64,000 nt of DNA from Actinomyces minihominis (GTDB lineage: Bacteria > Actinomycetota > Actinomycetes > Actinomycetales > Actinomycetaceae): NCBI RefSeq assembly GCF_900187855.1, contig NZ_FYEG01000006.1, positions 1 through 64,000 on the forward strand, in the 5' to 3' direction. The number at the start of each line of letters is the position of its first letter. Within the stretch, counting starts at the first letter, position 1. A program made the translations under genes and the position numbers. This document shows, one piece after another, positions 25,896-34,406 of the stretch. The notes under the pieces were generated by a model. It did not search any database. It was given only the letters and a program-made list of their open reading frames with translations, and had not been told where the DNA came from.

Positions 25896-26753
25896 CTAGT
25901 CCTTGACGGTGCCCGCGAAGGCTGCCATCTTGGCCTGGTAGTCCGGGTACTGCTCCATCGTCATCGGTTTGGGCCAGTCATCGGCGCGGAAGTAAGCGTC
26001 GGTACCACCGTCGAGGAAGATGACTGAGCCACAGAGGAAGTTAGCGGCGGGCGAGAGCATGAAGATGACCCACTTGGCAACCTCTTCCGGCTTACCAAAC
26101 TCGCGAACCGGGATCGGGAAGGACTTGATTGCCGGGGCCAAGGCCGGATCTGCCAGCTGCTTCTCAATTAGCGGCGTACGAACTGCACCCGGGGCGAGTG
26201 CGTTGACTCGGATCCCCTTTCCGGCCCAGTCCTCAGTGACACCGATGGTTCGCATCCAGTGGGTGATGGCCACCTTAGAACCCGCGTACATGAAGTTCGG
26301 GAATGCCACATCACCGTAAGAGGCACCAATCTCAAGAACCTTTTCGATATCGCGAGCCTGGAATGCCTTGATCAGATCCTCAGGAATTCCCGGAATGGTG
26401 GTGGTTGAGTTAGAGGAGAAGATAACCACCTTGGCATTGCCAGCCGCAGCCAGTAGGTCATGCAAGCCTTCCAGAATCTCCACTACGCCCAGGTAGTTGA
26501 CCTTGGCGATGATTTCCTCACGGCCCGGGAGCGGACCCAGTCCTGCGGCGAGGACGGCTCCGTCAAGGCGGGTTCCCGCCTGGCGCAGGGTTTCTTCGAC
26601 CGCGTGACGACGACCCTCTTCGGAGGAGAGGTCGGCGATGACATCCGTGCTGTGCAGGTCAATTCCGATGACCCGGTGGCCTTCCCAGCGCAGCTGTTCA
26701 GCAGCCGCACGACCCATACCGGATGCCGCACCTGTTACAACGTAGACTCCCAC
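25896..26753 (-). CDS. Short-chain dehydrogenase/reductase
   Basis: A cytosolic oxidoreductase of 285 residues. The NAD(P) site TGAASGMGRA is at about residues 6-15 and an acidic residue (GIDLHST) suggests NAD preference. The active site contains Ser in FSSNSTTT and the pair Tyr-x3-Lys in YAGSKVA. The region FLCGSVIFLDGGTDA is the classical C-terminal SDR element. It resembles 3-alpha-hydroxysteroid or coniferyl-alcohol dehydrogenases, but the substrate is unknown. GTG 26753 is set by AAGGAG five bases upstream. It is divergent from the PEBP gene. Confidence 0.9.
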   Translation of the reverse strand: MGVYVVTGAASGMGRAAAEQLRWEGHRVIGIDLHSTDVIADLSSEEGRRHAVEETLRQAGTRLDGAVLAAGLGPLPGREEIIAKVNYLGVVEILEGLHDLLAAAGNAKVVIFSSNSTTTIPGIPEDLIKAFQARDIEKVLEIGASYGDVAFPNFMYAGSKVAITHWMRTIGVTEDWAGKGIRVNALAPGAVRTPLIEKQLADPALAPAIKSFPIPVREFGKPEEVAKWVIFMLSPAANFLCGSVIFLDGGTDAYFRADDWPKPMTMEQYPDYQAKMAAFAGTVKD

Positions 26754-26924
26754 GATGACTCCTTTGTCTTTATCTTGATTGTCTGGGACGAGAATGGAAA
26801 CACTGTTTCCACGCCCCACATGTTCGATGGTAACGGCCCACAGCAAACCGCACGTGTATTTTTGCAACCTGTTTAGACTGAGACGTAAGTCCCATAGGGG
26901 CCTTGAGAGTTCAGGAGGAACATC

Positions 26925-27455
26925 ATGGATCTGGCCGCCCGACCCATCGCCCCCGACCCGTATGACATGCTTCCCCGGGTCCCATCATTTCCAGTCACCT
27001 CAATCGACTTTTCCGACCACGGACCCATCCCCATTCGTCACAGTGGTGAGGGCGAACACCTCTCTCCCGGGCTGAGTTGGTCAGGTTTCCCACCTGAAAC
27101 CCGTAGCTTTCTCATCAGCTGCTTTGACCCAGACGCCCCAACTCCGGCCGGGTTTTGGCACTGGACCGTTGTCAACCTCGATCCCACCGTCACGGAGCTC
27201 CTCCCCGGGGCCGGAAGCAGGGACGACCTCCTTCCCCCCGGAGCATTCCACCTCGGCAACGACGGCGGGGGTCTCTCGTATACCGGTCCTATGCCACCGC
27301 GGGGCGACCGGGCCCACCGCTACTACTTTGCAGTCCATGCCCTCGATATCGACGACCTCGGCCTCGACAGTAGCGCCACTCCGACGCGAGCTGCCTTCAC
27401 CATTTTGGGTCACACGATTGCACGTGGCGTTCTCGTTGGCACCTACCAGCGCTAA
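26925..27455 (+). CDS. YbhB/YbcL-type phosphatidylethanolamine-binding (PEBP) protein
   Basis: A protein of 176 residues of the bacterial Raf-kinase-inhibitor-like family. Landmarks are SPGLSWSGFPPETRSF, the CFDPDAP loop, HWTVVNL, and YTGPMPPRGDRAHRYYF, which line the anion-binding pocket. AGGAGG precedes ATG 26925. Cellular roles of bacterial PEBP proteins are poorly defined. A GNAT-family gene follows 22 bases downstream on the same strand. Confidence 0.9.
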   Translation: MDLAARPIAPDPYDMLPRVPSFPVTSIDFSDHGPIPIRHSGEGEHLSPGLSWSGFPPETRSFLISCFDPDAPTPAGFWHWTVVNLDPTVTELLPGAGSRDDLLPPGAFHLGNDGGGLSYTGPMPPRGDRAHRYYFAVHALDIDDLGLDSSATPTRAAFTILGHTIARGVLVGTYQR

Positions 27456-27477
27456 ACCGAAGGGAAACAGAGCGAAA

Positions 27478-27765
27478 ATGAACGAGCAAGTGCGAGTTAC
27501 TTTTGAACCTCACGCACACCGGTTTGCTGCCCAACTCGGAAACGAGGTGGTTGGCGAACTCACCTACCGGATGGATCGCGACACGATGATCCTGGTTGAG
27601 ACCCGGGTCGACCCCGAACACGAGGGACGGGGCATCGGGAGTGCGTTAGCTCAGTTCGCCTTCGAGATGGCCCGTGAATCCGGGGATACGAAGATCCGCC
27701 CGCAGTGCCCGTTCGTCGCGGCCTGGGTCAACAAGCACCCGGACTACCGGGACCTGCTGGCCTAG
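27478..27765 (+). CDS. YjdJ-type small GNAT N-acetyltransferase
   Basis: A single-domain protein of 95 residues in the short GCN5-like group (COG2388). It has a beta-hairpin VVGELTYRMD, the acetyl-CoA loop VDPEHEGRGIGSAL, and the conserved PQCPFVAAWVNKHPDY end. The ribosome site before ATG 27478 is weak, but upstream frame extensions overlap PEBP in another frame. Its stop shares the CTAG tetramer with the convergent channel gene stop. Confidence 0.9.
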   Translation: MNEQVRVTFEPHAHRFAAQLGNEVVGELTYRMDRDTMILVETRVDPEHEGRGIGSALAQFAFEMARESGDTKIRPQCPFVAAWVNKHPDYRDLLA

Positions 27766-29120
27766 GACTTCTTCGCCGAGGACGACTGGGCCTTCTGCGC
27801 CGCAACGGCCGGTGGAACCGGATCCTCGGCCTGCCAGCCATAGAGGCTAATGGGCGAGTTAGCGGCGTCCTCACCGAGGTTGTAGGTGGGGTTGTAGTCA
27901 AACAAATGCGAGGTCCGGCGGATGAAGTCATCGGCTACAGGGGCGAAAGAAAGCCAGTCCACGTAGGCCTGGTACTCGTTCTGCCAGTCGTTGGTCGGCT
28001 CTATCTCGCTCATGCGCAGAGCTACCAGGCGTAGCTTCACAAAGCGGCTGATGTACTGGTCTGCACTCTCGAACATCTCGGTATGGTCCTCCTCCCACTG
28101 GCGCTTCAGGTTGAGGTTCTGCTCCAGCCGGGCCGGCAGCGGGGCCTGGTGGTCGAAACCAGCGTTCGGGATCGGACCGACAGCGAGGTCACCGTCGAGC
28201 GCGGCGGCCTTCTCTGCCCTGGCAACGAACGTGTCGCTATCAACCGGCTTGGCGCCCTCTGGCTCCGGCCAGCGGAACAGCTCGTAGACCTGGCCCCGGC
28301 AGCTCTCAAAGGAATCAAGGAGGCGTTCCAGTTCAGGCAGCTTTGAGGCCGGGTGGTTCAACGGGAGCCCTGATTTCAACCCCTCGAGGGTCCCCGCGAT
28401 GTTGAAGACCGCGAACGGCATCGAGAAGCGGTCTTTGCCGCTGTAGAAGTAGATCGAAGAGTGGTCTGAGGCGATGCAGTCAAAGTAGGCGTTCATTGCC
28501 TCGCGGGTGGCAGCCAGGTGGGTCTCGAGGCTCACCTTGTCCTCACGCGGCAGGTAGGGGGCAAGGGTGGCCAGGGGGGCGGTGACGTAGTCATAGCGGC
28601 TGGGGAAGCAGGCGCACAGCGTCCTCAACGCCTCAATGGCGTTGAAGATGTTAACCAGGTAGGTGATCACCAGTGACAGCAGCAGGACGCTGATCAGCGT
28701 CTCTGAAACCGAAAGAATGCTGACCAGAGTCGCATCCGGTGTCATCCCGATCGCCCCGACCGTTGCGAACTGGGCGATGCTGAAGTACATGGCGCCGACA
28801 AATCCCCCGGGAGAGCCAGGTCCGGCGTGCAGGTGCCCCATTTGCATAGCCCCGAAGTAGATCAAGGCGAAGCCCAGCAGAATCCCTGTGACCCAGATGG
28901 CGATGCCCGACAGCAGAATCACGCCGGTCAGTGCGCGGTAGATCCCCACCCGCAGCCTCCGGTTGAGCGGTCGCACCAGCCAGTGGATAAAACGCCACTC
29001 GAGGGCGATGGCGGGGTTCACCAACACCCCGCGCTGGTTGTAGTTCATGACCGTGAAGAAGGTATCGATCAGCGTGAAGATCACCAACACAAAGCCGATA
29101 ACTATTGCTACTTGACCCAA
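27762..29120 (-). CDS. Ion-channel family protein with unusual selectivity filter
   Basis: The protein has 452 residues. Hydrophobic helices at about 1-20 and 58-85 precede a pore-loop region (about 95-125) and a last helix (about 130-150). The pore segment reads YFSIAQFATVGAIGMTP, which resembles the Ion_trans_2 K+ channel filter but has TVGAIG instead of TVGYG. A cytosolic domain of about 290 residues follows without a visible Rossmann-type RCK motif. The TTG start at 29120 is supported by AAAGGGAG just upstream. The gene follows the nitrilase-like gene after a strong hairpin. Confidence 0.75.
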   Translation of the reverse strand: MGQVAIVIGFVLVIFTLIDTFFTVMNYNQRGVLVNPAIALEWRFIHWLVRPLNRRLRVGIYRALTGVILLSGIAIWVTGILLGFALIYFGAMQMGHLHAGPGSPGGFVGAMYFSIAQFATVGAIGMTPDATLVSILSVSETLISVLLLSLVITYLVNIFNAIEALRTLCACFPSRYDYVTAPLATLAPYLPREDKVSLETHLAATREAMNAYFDCIASDHSSIYFYSGKDRFSMPFAVFNIAGTLEGLKSGLPLNHPASKLPELERLLDSFESCRGQVYELFRWPEPEGAKPVDSDTFVARAEKAAALDGDLAVGPIPNAGFDHQAPLPARLEQNLNLKRQWEEDHTEMFESADQYISRFVKLRLVALRMSEIEPTNDWQNEYQAYVDWLSFAPVADDFIRRTSHLFDYNPTYNLGEDAANSPISLYGWQAEDPVPPAVAAQKAQSSSAKKS

Positions 29121-29193
29121 GGACTCCCTTTCCCCCCTCGCCACCACACTGCTGGGTGGCGTACGTTCAGCACCGCATCTTCGAGATAGATGC

Positions 29194-29227
29194 CTGTGGG
29201 GTGGTTGAAAACTCAACCACCCCACAG
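29194..29227 (-). terminator. Strong hairpin between nitrilase-like and channel genes
   Basis: A perfect 15-bp stem (29194-29208 with 29213-29227) with an AAAC loop starts 38 bases past the nitrilase-like stop. No T run follows, so it may terminate or attenuate transcription into the downstream channel gene. Confidence 0.65.
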
Positions 29228-29264
29228 CCTAATAAGGATCTTTCAGACTCATCGCAAAGATGTC

Positions 29265-30566
29265 CTAAATCGCCAGCGGTTCATCCAGTCCGTAGATATG
29301 CACCGCACCCGGTCCACCAGCGAACACCGACTCAACTTCAGCCGTGTGAGCAACGGGAAGTACCGTCACATCGACCTCGGGGATCTCGAAGGTAGCGTTC
29401 TTGGCCCCGGCCCGCGCTGAGTCCGCCCCCTTCGGTCCCGAGACGATCCGTGAGAGCTGGGTGTGGGCACCGTAGGTGGTGTTGGTGCCATCAACGTAGT
29501 CAACGTGGACCGAAGCGACACCGCCAACCTCAGCCTTGACGACCTCTCCGCTGTCCTCGTTGCTGAGGGCGTACAGGCCATCCGTGTTGAATGCCAGTCC
29601 ACCGGCAACCGCAGCCACAGAAGCCGGGTGTAACTGCATGCCGCAGGAGGGGATGAGGTGCAGTTGCACGCCCTCCCCAGCCGTCGGCCACGGCGAAAGC
29701 TGCGAGGAGCGACGCAGGCGATGATCCGAGTGATCAAGGCAGATTTCAACGCCGACCACAGGCCCACCCTCGACGCGGAAAATGGCCTTCGAATCTTCGG
29801 GCTTCTGCTTGAGGTCACCTCCCGAGAGGTCGATGGCCGGGTAGGCCACGATCTGCTCGGTGATAACCGGCTTCCCGGTGACGTCCCACAGCAGGAAGTC
29901 CTCGTTTGATGCGTAGTACTTCTCGGTGGTGGCGGTCGTGGTCGACAGGGAACCGGTGACACCCTGCAGCAGTTCCGAACCGATGATGAGGGCGCGGTTG
30001 CGCACCTCAACCTGCGGGTAGGAGTGCCCCAGCTTGACGAAGTTGACCAGCATGTCGAACAGGGCGCCCTGAATGGCACCGACCGAGTTTATCCATCCCT
30101 CACTCAGAGCCCGGACCACCTTGTTGCGCTCGACGACCGAAGGGTCGTTGAGAATCACTTCAAGATCATCAACCTGGGCTGAAATCACCGTCCCGAAGAT
30201 GAACATGGTGTTGGGGTACTTCTCGGTGGGGAAGCGCTCCTGGAGCTGGCCGAGAATCGTGTCGGCCGGGTCGTCCTCGCCCTCACCGAACACGTACGGG
30301 CCAATGTCGCTGTGCCAGTAGAACTCCGGCGCCACGAAGATGTTGAGGACATCGTCCTCTTTCTTTTCCGAAATCTTGGCAAAAGCCGCATCAACGGCAG
30401 ATGCCATGACGTCGAGACGCGCAGCAATGTCGGCTGTCGGGTCCGCAAGCGCCGGGTAGGTCCCCGCCACGGCTCCCGGGCCATCTACGTCCCCGATTCC
30501 GACGATGCTGGAGGGCGTGGTCGGAATGGCGAAACCTGCGAAACGAACCCTGTTGTACTTTGTCAA
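29265..30566 (-). CDS. Divergent nitrilase-superfamily (carbon-nitrogen) hydrolase
   Basis: A cytosolic protein of 433 residues, longer than the usual nitrilase unit of 270-350. The superfamily Glu-Lys-Cys triad can be proposed as E81 in FVAPEFYW, K216 in TTEKYYASNED and C276 in VGVEICLDHS. The beta-strand patterns before each are as expected. Substrates in this superfamily are nitriles, amides or carbamoyl groups, but none can be inferred from the sequence. The TTG start is firmly set by AGGAGGA five bases upstream. It follows the GadC-like antiporter gene after 9 bases and so shares its transcript. Confidence 0.75.
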   Translation of the reverse strand: MTKYNRVRFAGFAIPTTPSSIVGIGDVDGPGAVAGTYPALADPTADIAARLDVMASAVDAAFAKISEKKEDDVLNIFVAPEFYWHSDIGPYVFGEGEDDPADTILGQLQERFPTEKYPNTMFIFGTVISAQVDDLEVILNDPSVVERNKVVRALSEGWINSVGAIQGALFDMLVNFVKLGHSYPQVEVRNRALIIGSELLQGVTGSLSTTTATTEKYYASNEDFLLWDVTGKPVITEQIVAYPAIDLSGGDLKQKPEDSKAIFRVEGGPVVGVEICLDHSDHRLRRSSQLSPWPTAGEGVQLHLIPSCGMQLHPASVAAVAGGLAFNTDGLYALSNEDSGEVVKAEVGGVASVHVDYVDGTNTTYGAHTQLSRIVSGPKGADSARAGAKNATFEIPEVDVTVLPVAHTAEVESVFAGGPGAVHIYGLDEPLAI

Positions 30567-30575
30567 CTCGTCCTC

Positions 30576-32123
30576 CTACTTGTCTGAGGTGGTGGCGGGA
30601 ACCTTAGCAGGAGCCGCGGAACCCTGCTCTTTGAGCTGCCAGTCAAAGGGCGCAAAATCATCATCCGGGGTGATCCAGGACGGCTTACGCAGCTGGTAGA
30701 TGATGTTTGGTAGAGCGTAGAAGACCACAACGAGGACGACGAGGATACCCACGTACAGCACCGGGCTGCCGACGGAAATCTGGTCCGGGGGGATGAAGGA
30801 GAAGGCGTAGGCAGTCAGCGAGGCCGCGAAGCCGAAGCCCGCCACAACCCACATGAGGCCGTTGCCCTTCTTACCCAGGCGGAACGGTCGGGGTGCTTCC
30901 GGTTCCTTGTAGCGCAGGTGGATAGCAGAGGCGAACATCAGCATGTACACCGTCAGGTAGAGGATGTTGGCCAGCTGGTTGAGGATCTGGTAGGCCGACT
31001 CAACCGAAGGCAGCGTGACGAAGAGGATCGCCAGTAGTGAGACCAGGCCGGACTGAACCAGCAGGATAACCACGGGTTGACCGTGCTTGTTGGTCTTGTG
31101 GAAGAACTTGGGCAGGTAGCCGGCCTTGGCGACCGCGAACATACCGGTTGAGGGACCGGCAACCCAGGTGGTGACGTTGACGAGGACGCCAACGGCCAGC
31201 ATGATCGCAATGATCGATCCCAGCCACGGCACGTGCGCCCAGGCGAAGATGTCGAAGTAGGTGGTCAAAATCGCGGTCGTCAGCGAGATGTCCTTGGCGG
31301 GAACGACCCAGGCGATCAGCAGGGTGCCGATAACGAAGATGGCGACGACCAAGATGGCCGAGAGGAAGATGGCCTTGGGGTAGGTCTTCTCAGAGTTCTT
31401 AACTTCCTTGATGTGGACCGCGTTCATTTCCATACCGGCAAACATCAGGAAGACCGAGGCCGCCAGGACAATGTTGGAGAAGTTTGAGAAGTCAGGAATC
31501 AGTTCATCCCAACCCAGCTTCATCTCAGCCTTGTTGCCACCGATGATGTAGGCACTGCCGAAGATGATGAGGATGGCCATGGGAACGAAGACACCGATGA
31601 TACCGCCCCACTTGGCCATCTTCTGGATGCCCTGGGAACCGAGCAGTGCAACAAAGAGAGCACCCCAGTAGACCAGCAGGACAACGGCGAGGATGAAGAA
31701 CTTGTTGTTCGCCAGGCTCATTGCCTCGGTGTGGTTGGGGTTGATGTTGGCGAGGGCGACGGCACCGAATGTCAGAGCGGTCGGCAGGAAGACACAGACC
31801 TCAACCCAGGCGAGGAACATCGCCATGAAGCCGAAGCGCCCCTTGAATGCCTCACCAACCCAGCGGAAGACTCCGCCTCGTTCCGGCCAACCAGTCGCCA
31901 ACTCGGCTGCTACCAGGGCCACGGGAACAAGGAAAAAGACCGCTGCGAAGAGGTAGTAGAAGACGGCGGACAGGCCGTACTCCGCCTCTGATGGCAGGTT
32001 GTTCAGCGAGATGATCGCCGTAACGTTCAGGAATACAAGACCCCACAACCCAATCGTTGCGTTTGACTTCTGGGTGGAGGAAGCTGGGGGCGGGGTGGAT
32101 GGCTTCGTAGAAGTCGATGTCAT
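30576..32123 (-). CDS. APC-superfamily amino-acid antiporter, GadC-like
   Basis: An integral membrane protein of 515 residues with about twelve helices. It resembles the glutamate:GABA antiporter group, with NLPSEAEYGLSAVFYY after helix 1, ELATGWPERGGVFRWVGEAF, and MEMNAVHIKEVKNSEKTYPKA. The C-terminal tail (about 470-515) is long and polar, comparable to the pH-gating plug of GadC (inference). ATG 32123 follows AAAGG by six bases. An ATG 7 codons upstream is less likely. No glutamate decarboxylase gene is present in the window. Confidence 0.85.
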   Translation of the reverse strand: MTSTSTKPSTPPPASSTQKSNATIGLWGLVFLNVTAIISLNNLPSEAEYGLSAVFYYLFAAVFFLVPVALVAAELATGWPERGGVFRWVGEAFKGRFGFMAMFLAWVEVCVFLPTALTFGAVALANINPNHTEAMSLANNKFFILAVVLLVYWGALFVALLGSQGIQKMAKWGGIIGVFVPMAILIIFGSAYIIGGNKAEMKLGWDELIPDFSNFSNIVLAASVFLMFAGMEMNAVHIKEVKNSEKTYPKAIFLSAILVVAIFVIGTLLIAWVVPAKDISLTTAILTTYFDIFAWAHVPWLGSIIAIMLAVGVLVNVTTWVAGPSTGMFAVAKAGYLPKFFHKTNKHGQPVVILLVQSGLVSLLAILFVTLPSVESAYQILNQLANILYLTVYMLMFASAIHLRYKEPEAPRPFRLGKKGNGLMWVVAGFGFAASLTAYAFSFIPPDQISVGSPVLYVGILVVLVVVFYALPNIIYQLRKPSWITPDDDFAPFDWQLKEQGSAAPAKVPATTSDK

Positions 32124-32321
32124 CGGCAGCCTTTCTACTCTCATTTACGTGGTGCCCACAAAACTCTCACCTTCGGCCATGACGTAGCCGCAGCGAATGC
32201 ATTTTCGGGCAGGCTGAAACACTTCAGCAGCGTGTCAGCCCGGGTCGGGGAAAATTCCAACCCGGTAAAATCTAGCATTTATCTACAAACCCCGAGGTGA
32301 GAACACTGTTACTTATCAGAC

Positions 32322-32361
32322 GTCCGCGGTTTTGTCCGCAACATGGACTAACCGAACGGAC
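32322..32361 (-). terminator. Candidate terminator after the DUF2804 gene
   Basis: Imperfect arms (GTCCG/CGGTT at 32322-32331 and AACCG/CGGAC at 32350-32361, with a 2-nt bulge) lie 21 bases past the DUF2804 stop. The remainder of 32124-32321 is upstream region of the antiporter gene, without a clear promoter. Confidence 0.35.
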
Positions 32362-32382
32362 AGGGAGGTCAAAGGCCGGTCC

Positions 32383-33405
32383 CTACCAGCGGTTGTGCAC
32401 TTCTTCAGCCCAACCAACCAGGCCATCAAATTCGACGGGGCCCACGCCCTCGATATCAACCGTTCCGCCATAGATGCCAAAACACTGATCGGTGCGATTG
32501 GAAACGACCTTGAGGTCCGTCCTCGCCTGTTTGTTGTAGAAGGGCATAAAGGTAACATCAACCCGCGGGCCGTGGATATGCCAGGGCTTCCGCCAGTTTT
32601 CGATGTCGTAGTCCCAGGTCAGGGAACCGACTTTCGTCAGGCGTCCGTCGAAGTAGAGAGAGTTCTCCGTCATGCCGGTTCCATCGGTCCAGCGGTCCCC
32701 CATCTGGATTCCGAGGACGTGCGTCGCCCCCTCGAACTCGACGTACCCGGAAGCCGCGCCCCAGTTCCACTGGATCCTGTGCGGCCACCGTCCTCGACCA
32801 TGGTCAAGAGTCGCCCAGGACTCCCCCGCTGGAACAGGGAAGCGCTGCCCGTCCGTCTCCACCCATCCCGAAGCAGGACGGGCGATGTCCTTCACTGTGT
32901 ACTGGAAACGCTTCTTCGACCAGGGGACCACCACCCCGAGGCGTTCGTGGCCTGGCGGCAGCTCTGCCACCACGTCAAAGGCCGCCCCGGGGATACGGGC
33001 CCGCAGGCGCGTACCGCCTGGAATCGGTTCGATCGCCACAGCCAGGGGACCACTCTCAACCCTGAGCGCCTCGTCCTCCAGCGACTTCGGCAGCTCAATC
33101 GGGCGCAGAATATCTGAGCGGGAGACGTGCCAACTCTGCTCGGTGCGCCTATCAAATACCCACAACTCGTGCACCCCCGCATAGTCGATCGACGATGCAG
33201 TCAGTGCCAAGATGTGGGTCGGTGTAATGACGTTCCAGTACTCCCAGCGCTTGTTCCGTCCCCAGGTCCGGCGACCGTCAATCCCGGAGGTATCAAGAAG
33301 CGGTTGACGCATCCAGCCCACGGCCTCTGGATTGAGGCGGTTGTTCTTGACGAGGGCGACGGGGGCCGTGATCTCTGGTTCGACAGGAAAAGCGTTGGTA
33401 GTCAT
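32383..33405 (-). CDS. DUF2804 domain protein
   Basis: A beta-rich protein of 340 residues with no signal peptide or membrane segment. It shows DUF2804 features: an N-terminal DTSGIDGRRTWGRNKRWEYW block, RIQWNWGAASGY in the middle, and TDGTGMTENSLYFDGRL and DVTFMPFY near the end. The family is related to lipocalin/hydroxyneurosporene-synthase-like folds and has no established function. ATG 33405 is preferred over a TTG at 33423, though the SD-like GGGGA is 11 bases away. The 80-residue membrane protein gene lies 29 bases upstream on the same strand. Confidence 0.85.
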   Translation of the reverse strand: MTTNAFPVEPEITAPVALVKNNRLNPEAVGWMRQPLLDTSGIDGRRTWGRNKRWEYWNVITPTHILALTASSIDYAGVHELWVFDRRTEQSWHVSRSDILRPIELPKSLEDEALRVESGPLAVAIEPIPGGTRLRARIPGAAFDVVAELPPGHERLGVVVPWSKKRFQYTVKDIARPASGWVETDGQRFPVPAGESWATLDHGRGRWPHRIQWNWGAASGYVEFEGATHVLGIQMGDRWTDGTGMTENSLYFDGRLTKVGSLTWDYDIENWRKPWHIHGPRVDVTFMPFYNKQARTDLKVVSNRTDQCFGIYGGTVDIEGVGPVEFDGLVGWAEEVHNRW

Positions 33406-33434
33406 GGGGTCATTGTTCCCCAAAACGGGGATAC

Positions 33435-33677
33435 TTAGGCGGCTTCGACATCGGACTTAGCAGCAACCTGACGGTTGACGGCCTTTCCAAGCACAACGAA
33501 GAAGACGGTGAGTCCCGCGGTGAGGATGATGTGACCAAGACCTGCGATGCCCGAGATCATCTTGTTCGATTCAACGCCGGCTACCGTCATGGAGCCGTGA
33601 ACGCTGAGCATTGCCGAGGTGAGGACGACACCGACGTTGTAGAGCCAGAAGAACCAGTTGAACAGTTTCTTCTTCAA
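33435..33677 (-). CDS. Small two-helix membrane protein of unknown function
   Basis: An 80-residue protein with two hydrophobic helices (about 7-26 and 41-64) and a charged C-terminus. The only start that keeps the first helix is TTG 33677, with a weak GTGAAG ribosome site. The helix sequence (WFFWLYNVGVV and GIAGLGHIILTAGL) has the look of terminal helices of heme-copper or NO-reductase-type subunits. It could be a truncated remnant, but no homology can be shown here. It is divergent from the marR-type gene. Confidence 0.55.
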   Translation of the reverse strand: MKKKLFNWFFWLYNVGVVLTSAMLSVHGSMTVAGVESNKMISGIAGLGHIILTAGLTVFFVVLGKAVNRQVAAKSDVEAA

Positions 33678-33840
33678 GCTTCACTTTCAAGATTGGTGCG
33701 ACGGTTCGCCGGAGGTCGGTATCCAGCAAGTGTCTCTGAGCTCTTACCCCTGGGGGTAACGGCCTTCTGACAATGCTTCGACCCTATGGGACAGGAGCCC
33801 CAAAGCGGAGGCTGTGCGAACACCGTCACCTCTGCAGGGA

Positions 33841-33895
33841 TTGACCAAAGAGTCACTTGCTCCCTAAAGTGATGCTCGTTTGCTTAGTCAAGTGA
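33841..33895 (+). promoter_or_regulatory. Promoter and candidate MarR operator
   Basis: TTGACC (33841-33846) and TAAAGT (33865-33870) are spaced by 18 bases, a good housekeeping promoter 39-45 bases before the marR-type start codon. Inverted half-sites overlap it: TCACTT at 33853-33858 with AAGTGA at 33867-33872, and again CAAGTGA at 33889-33895. This arrangement would suit autorepression by the MarR protein. Binding itself is inference. Confidence 0.5.
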
Positions 33896-33914
33896 TGGAT
33901 TTTGAGGGGTGAGT

Positions 33915-34406
33915 ATGCCGAAGGACCAGGTGGCACTGCAGACCTGGCTGTACCTGTCTCGCTTCGTACACCGCAGCAACTGTATTTCGAACGCCTACCT
34001 GACGCGTTTCGACCTGACTGTGGCCCAGTTTGAGGCACTCACCCACATCGAGGTCGCCCAGCCCGTGACTCAGACCGACCTCGCCGGTCGCCTGACACTG
34101 AGCGGTGGTGGGGTGTCGCGAATGCTGACCCGGCTTGAAGAAGACGGCCTGATCGCCCGTACCCAGCAGTGGAAAACCAAGTACATCTCCCTCACGGACC
34201 TCGGAATGCAGAAGCTTCGCGAGGTTTATCCGAAGCAGGTGGCGCTGCAGGTATCGATGTTCGAGGACGTCCTCAACGAGAGCGAACTACAGCAGCTGGA
34301 AACCCTGATGGCAAAGCTGCACACAAACATTCTTGACAGGTGCGCCCCTACTGAGGGAATCGCCTCCACCACTAACGAACCGTGCCTGACTACGGAGATG
34401 AGCTAA
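33915..34406 (+). CDS. MarR-family transcriptional regulator
   Basis: A winged-helix protein of 163 residues. The recognition region is TQTDLAGRLTLSGGGVSRMLTRLEEDGLI, followed by the wing (RTQQWKTKYISLTDLG) and a C-terminal dimerisation helix. One Cys is present in the N-terminal helix region (RSNCISNAY), which could sense oxidants or thiol-reactive compounds (inference). ATG 33915 has GAGG seven bases upstream. The stop overlaps the luciferase-like gene start as TAATG, so the regulator is cotranscribed with its likely target enzymes. Confidence 0.92.
   Translation: MPKDQVALQTWLYLSRFVHRSNCISNAYLTRFDLTVAQFEALTHIEVAQPVTQTDLAGRLTLSGGGVSRMLTRLEEDGLIARTQQWKTKYISLTDLGMQKLREVYPKQVALQVSMFEDVLNESELQQLETLMAKLHTNILDRCAPTEGIASTTNEPCLTTEMS

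Noticed and set aside
30576-32123. Complete glutamate-decarboxylase acid-resistance system
   Set aside because: Only a GadC-like antiporter is present. No glutamate decarboxylase gene is found in the window.
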